Shown here: positions 8,208 through 16,376 of the stretch, in pieces
Layout of the letters: each line of letters opens with the position of its first letter
Position numbering within the stretch: the first letter of the stretch is position 1
From: Alphaproteobacteria bacterium 65-37
Lineage (GTDB): Bacteria > Pseudomonadota > Alphaproteobacteria > Reyranellales > Reyranellaceae
Reading direction: 5' to 3'
DNA: 34,738 nucleotides
Assembly (NCBI GenBank): GCA_001897995.1
Contig: MKRV01000041.1
Location: forward strand, 1-34,738
The notes under the pieces: model-generated
Databases searched by the model: none
Seen by the model: the letters and a program-made list of their open reading frames with translations, nothing else
What the model was told of the DNA's origin: nothing
Program-made: the position numbers and the translations under genes

Positions 8208-8920
8208 GCTCGCCGGCGATCCTCGAGGTTCGCGACCTGCACGCCTTCTATGGCCGTGCCCATATCCTGCACGGCGTCTCGCTCGAGGCGCGAGCCGGCG
8301 AGGTGGTGGCACTGCTCGGCCGCAATGGCGCCGGCAAGTCGACGACCATGAAGGCGATCATGGGGCTGGTGCCGCCGGCGCGCGGCGAGGTGAGCTTCGA
8401 TGGTCGGCGCATCGAGCGCCTGCCGCCTTATCGCATCGCCCGTCTTGGCCTCGGCTACGTACCGGAGGAGCGGCGCATTTTCACTGATCTGTCGGTGACG
8501 GAAAATCTCGAAGTCGGTCGCCAGGCGGCGCGCGCGGGCACGCCAACCTGGGACGAAAGAAAGCTGTTCACGCTCTTTCCCAATCTGGGCGGCATGCGCG
8601 AGCGGCCGGGCGGGCGGATGTCGGGCGGCGAGCAGCAGATGCTCACCATCGCCCGCACCCTGATGGGCAACCCGCGCTGCGTGCTGCTCGACGAACCGTC
8701 GGAGGGCCTGGCGCCGATCATCGTCGAGCAGATGGCCAATTCCATCCGGGCCCTGAAGAGCGAGGGGCTTTCGGTCCTGCTCAGCGAGCAGAACCTGCAT
8801 TTCTCCCAGGCCGTCGCCGACCGGGCCTATATCATCGAGAAGGGCCAGATCCGCTTCGGCGGTTCGATGGCCGAGCTGACGGCCGACGCGTCGTTGCGTG
8901 AACAGTACCTATCGGTGTGA
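8204..8920 (+). CDS. livF: Branched-chain amino acid-type ABC transporter ATP-binding protein LivF
   Basis: 238 aa. The start is TTG (8204-8206), overlapping the livG stop as TTGA, so translation is probably coupled. Walker A is GRNGAGKST, the signature 'MSGGEQQML', Walker B 'CVLLDEPSEGL', and the switch region 'LLSEQNLHF'. The LivF-type 'GYVPEERRIF' is present. It is the second ATPase of the importer. Its stop overlaps the GTG start of the hyuA-type gene, tying uptake to an enzyme. Confidence 0.95.
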   Translation: MSSPAILEVRDLHAFYGRAHILHGVSLEARAGEVVALLGRNGAGKSTTMKAIMGLVPPARGEVSFDGRRIERLPPYRIARLGLGYVPEERRIFTDLSVTENLEVGRQAARAGTPTWDERKLFTLFPNLGGMRERPGGRMSGGEQQMLTIARTLMGNPRCVLLDEPSEGLAPIIVEQMANSIRALKSEGLSVLLSEQNLHFSQAVADRAYIIEKGQIRFGGSMAELTADASLREQYLSV

Positions 8921-10968
8921 GCATGTCTTCCAAAAGCAGCTTTACCGTCGGCATCGATGTCGGCGGCACCTTCACCGACCTGCTGGCGATCGATCCCGAA
9001 ACCCGCGAGGTGAAGCTCGCCAAGGTGCCGACCACCGTTGACAACCAGGCGATCGGCTTCATGGCGGCTCTTGCTGAGGCGGGGCTCGATCCCGCGGCGC
9101 TGCAGGCGGTGGTGCATGGCACGACCACGACGACCAACGCGCTGCTGGAGCGCAAGATCGCCAAGGTCGGGCTGATCACCACCAAGGGCTTCCGCGACGT
9201 TCTGGAGCTCGGCCGGCGCACGCGGCCGCAGCCTTACGGTCTGCGCGGCACTTTCCGGCCGATGATCGACCGCGAAGTGCGGCTCGAAGTGCCGGAGCGC
9301 ATGGATGCCGACGGCAAGGTGCTGACGCCGCTCGACGAGGCCGCGGTGGCGGCGGCGGCGAAGGCTCTGCTGGCCCAGGACTGCGAGGCGGTGGTGATCC
9401 ACTTCCTGCACAGCTACATCAACCCGGCGCACGAGCGGCGCGCCGCCGAGATCGTGCGCGGGCTGTGGCCCAACGCCTACGTCACCGCAGGCCACGCGAT
9501 CCTGTCGGAGTATCGCGAGTACGAGCGCGGTGTGACGGCGGCGGTGAACGCCTCGGTGCAGCCGGTGCTCGATCGGTACCTGTCGCGTCTGCGCAAGGAG
9601 CTGGGAGCCAAAGGCTTCGACCGCGACCTGCTGGTGATGCAGGGCAATGGCGGCACGATTTCCTCGCAGCTGATCGCCGAGGCGGCGGTGAACACAGTGA
9701 TGTCGGGGCCGGCTTCCGGCGTGATGGCGGCCGCCTATACCGGCCGCGCGTCGGGCCATCCCCACCTGATCACCTACGACATGGGCGGCACCTCGACCGA
9801 TGTCGGCCTGATCGAAAATGCCGTGCCGCAGGTCTCCGGCGAGCTGGAGCTGGAATACGCCCTGCCGATCCATGTGCCGATGGTCGACGTGCATACGATC
9901 GGCGCTGGCGGCGGTTCGATCGCCTCGGTCGACGCGGCGGGCATGCTGCGGGTCGGCCCGGAAAGTGCGGGCGCGCGGCCGGGGCCGATCTGCTACGGCC
10001 GCGGCGGCAGCGAGCCCACCATCACCGACGCCAACCTGATCCTGGGGCGGCTCAACCCCGACCGCCTGCTGGGCGTCGACGACAAAGTGACCTTGGACCG
10101 AGTGCGGGAACTCACTTTGCAGAAGGTCGGCCAGCGGCTCGGTCTCGATGCTGAAGCGGCGGCCGCCGCCATCCTGCGCATCGCCAACGATCGCATGGCC
10201 GGTGCCATCCGCCTGGTGTCGTTGTCGCGCGGCCACGATCCGCGCGATTTCGCCCTCTTTGCCTTTGGCGGTGCGGGCCCTCTGCATGCCACCGCGCTGG
10301 CGCGTGAGCTTGCCATCCCGACCGTCCTGGTGCCGGCGCGGCCCGGCATCACCAATGCGCTGGGCTGCGTCGTGGCCGATCTGCGCCACGACTATGTGCG
10401 CACGGTGAACAAGCCGCTGTCGGCGGTGGACGATGCCCTGGTGGTGCGCATCTATGCTGAGCAGGCCGCCGAGGGCGAGGCCACGATCGCCCGCGAGGGC
10501 GTGCCGGTGCGCGAGCTGCGCCGCGTGCTGACGGCCGACATGCAGTTCCAGGGCCAGAGCCACATTCTGTCGGTCGCCGTCGAGACCGCGGAGATCGGCG
10601 TGGCCGGCCTGCACAAGGCGTTTGCCGCGGCCTATTTCCGCCGCTTCGGCATCGAGCTGCCGGAGATTCCGCCGGTGCTGGTGAACCTGCACACGGCGGT
10701 GATCGGCGTGCGGCCGGAAATATCGCTCGCAGCCCTTGCCGCGACCGAGCGCGCGCCGACGCTCGAGGCGGCAAAGGTCGGCGAGCGGCGCGTCTGGTTC
10801 AGCGACGGTTGGCGACAGACGCCGATCTACGCCCGCGAGAAGCTGCCGCTCGACGCCGCCTTCGAAGGTCCGGCGATCCTCGAACAGCTCGATTGCACGA
10901 CGGTCGTCGAGCCTGGCGACAAGGTCCGCCAGGACAAGCTCGGCAATCTGTTGATCTCGGTCTCGTAG
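8917..10968 (+). CDS. hyuA: Hydantoinase/oxoprolinase subunit A (HyuA-type, ATP-dependent)
   Basis: 683 aa from GTG at 8917 (GTGA overlap with livF), or 681 aa from ATG at 8923. The N-terminus has the actin-fold phosphate-binding motif 'VGIDVGGTFTDLLAID', then 'VVHGTTTTTNALLERK', 'YDMGGTSTDVGLI' and 'GAGGGSIASVD', all of the HyuA family. These cytoplasmic enzymes open five-membered cyclic amides (hydantoins, 5-oxoproline, N-methylhydantoin) or carboxylate ketones using ATP. The usual partner HyuB is absent from this window: the gene ends 6 bp before a convergent gene. The partner may be elsewhere, or the protein may act alone. The substrate is unknown. Confidence 0.88.
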   Translation: MSMSSKSSFTVGIDVGGTFTDLLAIDPETREVKLAKVPTTVDNQAIGFMAALAEAGLDPAALQAVVHGTTTTTNALLERKIAKVGLITTKGFRDVLELGRRTRPQPYGLRGTFRPMIDREVRLEVPERMDADGKVLTPLDEAAVAAAAKALLAQDCEAVVIHFLHSYINPAHERRAAEIVRGLWPNAYVTAGHAILSEYREYERGVTAAVNASVQPVLDRYLSRLRKELGAKGFDRDLLVMQGNGGTISSQLIAEAAVNTVMSGPASGVMAAAYTGRASGHPHLITYDMGGTSTDVGLIENAVPQVSGELELEYALPIHVPMVDVHTIGAGGGSIASVDAAGMLRVGPESAGARPGPICYGRGGSEPTITDANLILGRLNPDRLLGVDDKVTLDRVRELTLQKVGQRLGLDAEAAAAAILRIANDRMAGAIRLVSLSRGHDPRDFALFAFGGAGPLHATALARELAIPTVLVPARPGITNALGCVVADLRHDYVRTVNKPLSAVDDALVVRIYAEQAAEGEATIAREGVPVRELRRVLTADMQFQGQSHILSVAVETAEIGVAGLHKAFAAAYFRRFGIELPEIPPVLVNLHTAVIGVRPEISLAALAATERAPTLEAAKVGERRVWFSDGWRQTPIYAREKLPLDAAFEGPAILEQLDCTTVVEPGDKVRQDKLGNLLISVS

Positions 10969-10974
10969 CTCTGC

Positions 10975-13209
10975 TTACAACGGCGCGGGATCGAGGAAGC
11001 GCTTCAAGACGTTCCGCGTCAGCCGGCTGACGTTGTTGTCATAGTCGTTGTGCGACAGGGCGCAGACCCAGGCGATCGAGCCGGTCGAAAACACTGCGCC
11101 CCCGTTGGCGGTCGGAAAGAACACCAGATCGGCGCGAACCTGGGCGTTCTGATCGCCCATCACGCCACGATGCAGCGTACGAATTTCCTCCGGCGCCGGT
11201 GTGCCGCCATAGCCGAGTCGGTCGGCGGTCGCCAGCCAGACCGTTCCGGGCGGCGTGCCGAGCGAGAAATCGACACGGTCGATCTCGACGCCGGCCGCGC
11301 CGTTGCCGCGCAGGCCGAAGTCGCCCAGCGGCGTATCGAGATCGATGCCGGCGGTCAGCCAGCCGAGCCCCGGTGCCCGCGCCCCGTCCAGCCATCGGTA
11401 GGGCGAGGAATGGGTGAATACCTGGGCGTCGAAGCCGACGCCGACCAGGCGCTGCGGCGGCCGGCCGTTGCTGCGCCAGGTCGAGGAGGGTTCGCCGGTG
11501 AAGGCCAGCGCCGTCTCGCCGGCCTCGCCCTCCCAGGTACGCAGGCCGGTCATGCCGCGGCGCATCTCGATCGTGTGCGGCACCGTCGGATGATAGGCGA
11601 TCCGCCAATAGAAGCCGTTGCCGCCGAGATACATGTGCCGGCCGCCGCCGCGCTGGTAGGCGTCGAATGCCTCCCAGATCTCGCGGCTGATATATTCCGG
11701 GTGTGAGCCGGTAACGACGCAGGTGTAGGGCTTCAGCACCTGCACGCCATGGCGATGGATGTCGTCGTCGGTGACGATGTCGTAGTCCTGTCCGATCGCC
11801 TCGAGCCAGTCGATGAAATGTGTGTCGTTGCCGTAGTTGAACACGTTGCCGCGCGGCCGCATGTTCAGGATCGGCCGCCGTGCACTGCTGATGTTCCAGC
11901 CGCTGCCGTCGGCATGGGTGTCGTAGGTCGACAGGCCGAGCTCGCGATGCTCCTGCAGGTAGGCGTCGTCGCGCGACAGGGTGAGAAGACCCTCCAGCAT
12001 CGCCTCGGCATGGACCTGATCGAGCCGCAGGGCGCTGTTGGCATAGGCGAGGAAGGTGGCCGTGCTGGCGACGAAGGCCAGCTTCGAGGTCGGCTTGCCG
12101 ATCTCGGCCCGCACGAAGAAGCCGACGAAGCTCTCGACCGGCTCGGCACCCTGCATCGCCCGCAGCCGCAAGGCATAGAAGCCGCTCTTCCAGTCGGTTG
12201 GCACGCGAAAGCGCAAGGTCGGTTTCCACTCCGCATCGGCGACATCGTCGCTATGGAAGTGGATGGCGCCGTACTGGGCGGGGCAATCGGTCCAGCGGTC
12301 GGTGCTGCCGTCCCAATTGGCGCCCGTCACGGCACGCGTCGGCATCTGACGCAGGGTGCCGTGCAGGTGCTGGGTCGACAGGTCGGTGACCTGATCCGTC
12401 GCCATCCCACGGGAAAAATCCCAGGCGCCCAGCAGACGCTGGTCGGTCGTGGGGAAGCTCGTGGTCTCGCAGAGGCGATGGAGACCGTCGAGGGTCTCGG
12501 CGGCCGCGTAGAGGCGTGGCCTGTCGATCTTGCCGTCGTAGAAGCCCTCGAAGGTTTCCTTGCCGGCTGTCGACGCATGCGCGGCGATGGCCAGCGGCGT
12601 CGCTTCCGGCCAGCGCATCGATGTGGGGCCTTCCGCTTCGACGACCTGGCTGCGGTCGCGGCCGGCCTGCGGATCGGCGCTGCGCACCATGATCCTGATG
12701 CGCCCGGCGTCGGCGTCCCAGGCCGCGCCCGCCAGCACCCATTCACGCGACAGCAAAGGCTCGGTGGTGGCGACCCGCCAGCTCTTGCCCTGCATCGCCA
12801 GCACGAACTCGAGGCGACCCGTCTCGTCGAGGCCGAGACGCCAGCCTTCCTTTGTGTCGCCGCGCCAGCGCGACAGGACCGTTTGGATGCGCTCCCCGGG
12901 CAGGGTGGGCCAGAGGAAGGCGCCCACCGTGAAGGACTGCAATGCCGACAGCGGCGGTCCATCCGGCACGACCGCGCAGGAACCCGGCCGGATCGGCTGA
13001 TGGGTCAGCCCGATCGTACGGTCGAACGATGCCGGCAACTCCTCGAGCCGCAAGCCCGGGCCGTTTGGGTCGGGGTCGCCGCAGCGCACGCGTACCAGCA
13101 CGGCCTCGGCGCTGGGCAGTGTCGGACTCGACAGTTGAAAGGTGATCTCTTCTCCCGGCGAGGCCACCAGCGGCCAGGCGTATCCCAGGACGGACGTCGT
13201 ATCGGTCAT
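10975..13209 (-). CDS. dmfA2: N,N-dimethylformamidase-like large subunit
   Basis: 744 aa, starting at the ATG overlapping the small-subunit stop. Residues ~1-370 contain a concanavalin-like beta region; the C-terminal half has the dimethylformamidase core ('HADGSGWNISSARRPILNMR', 'NYGNDTHFIDWLE', 'VVTGSHPEYISREIWEAFD'). In the Paracoccus enzyme, as I recall, a single iron is held by two Tyr and one Glu. Y389 ('LAYANSA'), Y429 ('STYDTHADG') and E505 ('GSHPEYIS') are good candidates here with similar spacing. That enzyme splits dimethylformamide to dimethylamine and formate; homologues may act on other amides, so the substrate is uncertain. It is the last gene of the importer operon. Confidence 0.85.
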   Translation of the reverse strand: MTDTTSVLGYAWPLVASPGEEITFQLSSPTLPSAEAVLVRVRCGDPDPNGPGLRLEELPASFDRTIGLTHQPIRPGSCAVVPDGPPLSALQSFTVGAFLWPTLPGERIQTVLSRWRGDTKEGWRLGLDETGRLEFVLAMQGKSWRVATTEPLLSREWVLAGAAWDADAGRIRIMVRSADPQAGRDRSQVVEAEGPTSMRWPEATPLAIAAHASTAGKETFEGFYDGKIDRPRLYAAAETLDGLHRLCETTSFPTTDQRLLGAWDFSRGMATDQVTDLSTQHLHGTLRQMPTRAVTGANWDGSTDRWTDCPAQYGAIHFHSDDVADAEWKPTLRFRVPTDWKSGFYALRLRAMQGAEPVESFVGFFVRAEIGKPTSKLAFVASTATFLAYANSALRLDQVHAEAMLEGLLTLSRDDAYLQEHRELGLSTYDTHADGSGWNISSARRPILNMRPRGNVFNYGNDTHFIDWLEAIGQDYDIVTDDDIHRHGVQVLKPYTCVVTGSHPEYISREIWEAFDAYQRGGGRHMYLGGNGFYWRIAYHPTVPHTIEMRRGMTGLRTWEGEAGETALAFTGEPSSTWRSNGRPPQRLVGVGFDAQVFTHSSPYRWLDGARAPGLGWLTAGIDLDTPLGDFGLRGNGAAGVEIDRVDFSLGTPPGTVWLATADRLGYGGTPAPEEIRTLHRGVMGDQNAQVRADLVFFPTANGGAVFSTGSIAWVCALSHNDYDNNVSRLTRNVLKRFLDPAPL

Positions 13210-13565
13210 GCCAGCGGACCACTCAGATGAGGCGGCAGGGACGTCCCGGTCAGGGCCTCCCAACGCAGCTTGAAGACTTCCCACTCCGCCTCGGCAATCG
13301 AGGTGAAGACATGATTGCGCATCAGCTCGATCGGCTTGCCGCGCTGCCGCGGCAGTCGACCCAGCGTCCATTGCTTGCCGGGCTCGGTCACGACGAGCAC
13401 ATAGCGCCCGTCGGACTGCGGGTCGCCGTTCCAGCGCATGCGATGGAGCAGCTTCTGTAGTTCGTCGCCGTGGGGGCCGCGCGGCTTGGCGCGGAATTCT
13501 TCCACGAGATCGAGACGCGCGGGATCGATCGGCCAGTGTGCAGCCTCGGGATAGGTGACCAGCAT
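13206..13565 (-). CDS. dmfA1: N,N-dimethylformamidase-like small subunit
   Basis: 119 aa, starting at ATG (13563-13565), 5 bp after the binding-protein stop; an in-frame start at 13631 would run into that gene. The sequence is charged and cytoplasmic: 'WPIDPARLDLVEEFRAKPRG', 'RYVLVVTEPGKQWTLGRLPR', 'HVFTSIAEAEWEVFKLRWEA'. It fits the ~130-residue small subunit of dimethylformamidase, which packs against the large subunit. Adjacency and the 4-bp overlap with the large-subunit gene support this. Confidence 0.8.
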   Translation of the reverse strand: MLVTYPEAAHWPIDPARLDLVEEFRAKPRGPHGDELQKLLHRMRWNGDPQSDGRYVLVVTEPGKQWTLGRLPRQRGKPIELMRNHVFTSIAEAEWEVFKLRWEALTGTSLPPHLSGPLA

Positions 13566-13570
13566 GGCGG

Positions 13571-14617
13571 CTACTGGGTCAGCCAGCTCACCCAGCGTTC
13601 CCGCATCTTGGCGCGGTTGCTGGCGATCCATTCGAAGTCGGCGATGACGAGCTTCTCGTAGTTGTCGGGATAGCTCGGGCGATAGCGGCGTTCATCGGCC
13701 GGGACCTGGGTCGCGGCCTCCTTGTTGTTGGAATCGAAGCTGACCGCCGTGCTGAACGGCAGGTGCTCGGCCGGATTCTGGACGAAGAAATCCAGGAACT
13801 TGACGGCATTTGCCGTATTGGGGCTGCCTTTCAGGATCGCCCAATTGCCGGTGTCGCGGATGGCGCCGTTCCAGGTGAAGTCGAACTCGCCGCTCTTGGC
13901 CAGCGGCACGGCGCGGCTCGAATAGAGCATGCTCATGACGGCATCGCCGCCACGCAGGATCTGCATCGAGTTGTCGCCGCTCTTCCACCAGGCAGCAACG
14001 TTCTTCTTGATCGTGTCGAGCTTCTTGTAGGCGCGGTCGAGGTCCATCGGGAACAGCTTGTCGCGCGGCACGCCGTCGGCCATCAGAGCGGCCAGGGGCA
14101 CCCACCAGTCGCGATCGCCCGTATCGGGCAGGGAACGCGGTCCAGGAAACTTGGCGACGTCGAAGAAATCCGCCCAGGACTGCGGCCCACCAGACGGAAA
14201 GGCCTTCTTGCTCCAGGTCAGCGCCATGCCGCCGACGGTGCGGATGATGCCGCGCTGCATGCAGCTGTTGGGCAGGGCATGCGCCACGATGCCCGGCATG
14301 GCGGCACAATCCAGCGGCTGCAGGATCTCGGCATGCTGGATCAGGTCGGGCGGTGTCGCCGTGACGACATCGAACGGCACATTGCCGGTGCGTGCCCCGG
14401 CGATCGCGCGGGCCCACTGGTCGGGCAGTTCGATGGCGATGGCGCGCACGCGGATGCCCGTCTCGGCTTCGAACCGCTTGTAGAAGTGGGTCTGCAGGCT
14501 GTTGGTCATCAGCCCGCCGGTGGTCGCGATGATCACTTCGCCGCCGGCGGCTTTCGCCGTGGAAACGAAGGGAAGGGTGGCGGCGCCTGCCATGGCCGCG
14601 CGGCGTGTAATCCTCAT
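13571..14617 (-). CDS. ABC transporter substrate-binding protein, polyamine (PotD) type
   Basis: 348 aa. The ATG at 14617 follows a good ribosome binding site (aggagag). The N-terminus 'MRITRRAAMAGAATLPFVST' has twin arginines and a short hydrophobic stretch ending 'AKAA', so Tat export to the periplasm is plausible. The mature part resembles spermidine/putrescine-type family 1 binding proteins ('FYKRFEAETGIRVRAIAIEL', 'FDVVTATPPDLIQHAEIL', 'KFLDFFVQNPAEHLPFSTAV'). It would feed the permeases encoded just upstream. Being 5 bp before the dimethylformamidase small subunit, its ligand may be that enzyme's amide substrate. Confidence 0.88.
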   Translation of the reverse strand: MRITRRAAMAGAATLPFVSTAKAAGGEVIIATTGGLMTNSLQTHFYKRFEAETGIRVRAIAIELPDQWARAIAGARTGNVPFDVVTATPPDLIQHAEILQPLDCAAMPGIVAHALPNSCMQRGIIRTVGGMALTWSKKAFPSGGPQSWADFFDVAKFPGPRSLPDTGDRDWWVPLAALMADGVPRDKLFPMDLDRAYKKLDTIKKNVAAWWKSGDNSMQILRGGDAVMSMLYSSRAVPLAKSGEFDFTWNGAIRDTGNWAILKGSPNTANAVKFLDFFVQNPAEHLPFSTAVSFDSNNKEAATQVPADERRYRPSYPDNYEKLVIADFEWIASNRAKMRERWVSWLTQ

Positions 14618-14642
14618 GCTGCTCTCCTGCTCAACGTCCCCG

Positions 14643-15461
14643 TTACCCTGTTTTGCGCGTCGTCGAACCGCTTCGGCCGCTGCGCCCAAGGAAATGTCCG
14701 ATCACCAGCGCCAGTATGGTGAGGCCGGTCAGCACGGTCGCGACCGCCGCCAGGATCGGTGAAACATTATAGTCGATGTCCTCGAACATCTTGCGCGGCA
14801 GCGAGCGATGGTCGAGGTCCGAAATGAAGAACGAGATCACCGGTTCATCGAACGAAATGATGAAGGCAAACAGGGCCGCCGAGACGATGCCGGGCATGAT
14901 CTGCGGCAGGGTGACCCAGAAGAAGGCGCGCAGCGGGCTGGCGCCGCAGGACAGGGCCGCCCGTTCGAGATCCGCGTCGAACCGGTAGAGCGAGGCCAGG
15001 ATGGTGAAGACCACGAACGGCATGGCGAGCGCGGTGTGTGCGGCCACGAAGCCGAGTGTCGTGCCGGTCAGCCTGAGGCCGTCGAACACCAGGAAGGTGG
15101 CAATGGCCAATGCGATGTTGGGCACGATCACCGGACCGACCACGAGGAGCTCGAAGGCTGGCTTGCCCGGCAGCCGTCCCCGCACCAGCGCCAGCGATAT
15201 CAGGGTGCCGACGATCGTGGCGACGATGGCGGTCAGGGCGGCGATGCGGATGCTGAAGAAGGTGGCCGCGAGCCAGTCCGGATCGGAGAAGTAGGCCGCG
15301 TACCAGTGGAGCGTGAAGCCCGCGGGCGGAAACTTCAGGAAACGGTCCGGCCCGAAGGACATGGGAATGATCAGCGCCGTCGGGACGAGCAGGAAGACGA
15401 CCACGGCATAGGCGAAGGCGTTGATGGCAAATCGGCTGGCCGTGATGGGCGTGCGCGTCAT
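14643..15461 (-). CDS. ABC transporter permease, PotC type
   Basis: 272 aa from ATG at 15461, preceded by gaggggg. An in-frame ATG at 15503 would add 14 residues with a repeated RYEGA unit produced by a 15-bp tandem duplication, and would overlap the upstream gene, so it is not preferred. Several hydrophobic helices are visible, and the EAA loop 'ERAALSCGASPLRAFFWVTL' contacts the ATPase. It pairs with the PotB-type permease encoded upstream. Confidence 0.9.
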   Translation of the reverse strand: MTRTPITASRFAINAFAYAVVVFLLVPTALIIPMSFGPDRFLKFPPAGFTLHWYAAYFSDPDWLAATFFSIRIAALTAIVATIVGTLISLALVRGRLPGKPAFELLVVGPVIVPNIALAIATFLVFDGLRLTGTTLGFVAAHTALAMPFVVFTILASLYRFDADLERAALSCGASPLRAFFWVTLPQIMPGIVSAALFAFIISFDEPVISFFISDLDHRSLPRKMFEDIDYNVSPILAAVATVLTGLTILALVIGHFLGRSGRSGSTTRKTG

Positions 15462-15471
15462 CGTTGCCCCC

Positions 15472-15497
15472 TCATACCTGGCGCCTTCATACCTGGC
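15472..15497. repeat. Tandem duplication at the permease stop/start junction
   Basis: TCATACCTGGC occurs at 15472-15482 and 15487-15497 (period 15). On the coding strand each copy carries ATGA; the promoter-proximal copy contains the stop of the PotB-type gene. Confidence 0.7.
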
Positions 15498-16356
15498 CGA
15501 CAAAGCGGTCCAGCCGCACGACCCGGTTGAAGGCGATCACCAGCACCAGCACCGCGAACAGCAGCACGCCGATGATGGCGCCGGCGAAGGGCCAGTTGAG
15601 CAGCTCGGTGACCTGCTGCTGGACCAGGGTCGCCAGCATCATCTGCTGCGGACCGCCGATCAGGGCGGGCGTCACAAAGAAGCCCAGGGCCAGCAGGAAA
15701 ACCATGAGGCAGCCCGAGGTGATGCCGGGCATCGACAGCGGCAGGGTGACGTGGCGGAACACCGCGAAGCCGTTGGCGCCCAGCATCTTGGCGGCGCGCT
15801 CGTAGTCGTCCGGGATGGCGCGCAGCGAGGCGTAGAGCGGCAGCACGACGAACGGCAGCAGGACATGGCTCATCGCCAGGACGACGGCGCCTTCGGTGCG
15901 CAGCAATTGCATGGGCGCGTCGATGATGCCGAGGCCGGTCAGCATATCGTTGATGAGACCGTCGCGCTGCAGCAGCACTAGCCAGGCGTAGGTCCGGACC
16001 AGGACCGAGGTCCAGAGCGGCAGCAGGACGGCGATCAGCAGCAGGCTGAGCTGCAGGCCGCGGGCGCGCGCCATCAGGAGCGCCAGCGGATAGCCCAGCA
16101 GCAGGCTGATCAAGGTGACGAAGATCGAGATCCGTACCGTTCGATACATCACCCGCAGGTAGACCGGCTCGTCGAAGACCTTGCGGTAATGCTCCACCGT
16201 GAAGCCGGGGGCGAACGCGCTCTCGCGCAGCAGCATCCCCAGCGGCAGCAGAAAGGCCAGCAGGATGACCAGCAGGAACGGCAGGGCGAGCAGCAGGCTG
16301 ACCGCCGGACTGTAGGTCCGGCCGCCCAGCAGGAAGCGGGAGGGCCGACTCTTCAT
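15487..16356 (-). CDS. ABC transporter permease, PotB type
   Basis: 289 aa from ATG at 16354-16356, preceded by gaaggggg; the alternative ATG at 16380 lies within the ATPase gene and gives MRPHEGGR as an extra N-terminus. It has several hydrophobic segments and the EAA loop 'ERAAKMLGANGFAVFRHVTL'. 'TPALIGGPQQMMLATLVQQQ' is typical of spermidine/putrescine and related importers. It forms the inner-membrane channel with the PotC-type partner. Confidence 0.9.
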   Translation of the reverse strand: MKSRPSRFLLGGRTYSPAVSLLLALPFLLVILLAFLLPLGMLLRESAFAPGFTVEHYRKVFDEPVYLRVMYRTVRISIFVTLISLLLGYPLALLMARARGLQLSLLLIAVLLPLWTSVLVRTYAWLVLLQRDGLINDMLTGLGIIDAPMQLLRTEGAVVLAMSHVLLPFVVLPLYASLRAIPDDYERAAKMLGANGFAVFRHVTLPLSMPGITSGCLMVFLLALGFFVTPALIGGPQQMMLATLVQQQVTELLNWPFAGAIIGVLLFAVLVLVIAFNRVVRLDRFVGQV

Positions 16357-16376
16357 GCGGCCCCCTTCATGCGGCC
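16351..16376. repeat. Tandem duplication at the ATPase/permease junction
   Basis: CTTCATGCGGCC occurs at 16351-16362 and 16365-16376 (period 14). On the coding strand the first copy contains the ATPase stop (ATGA) and the second contains the permease start ATG. Confidence 0.7.

Noticed and set aside
8827..10692. Minus-strand open frame of 621 codons opposite hyuA
   Set aside because: Composition is rich in H, R, Q and A, typical of antisense frames in GC-rich DNA; HyuA motifs are on the plus strand.
11749..13230. Plus-strand open frame of 493 codons opposite the dimethylformamidase-like gene
   Set aside because: No ribosome binding site or family motifs; the minus-strand gene is convincing.
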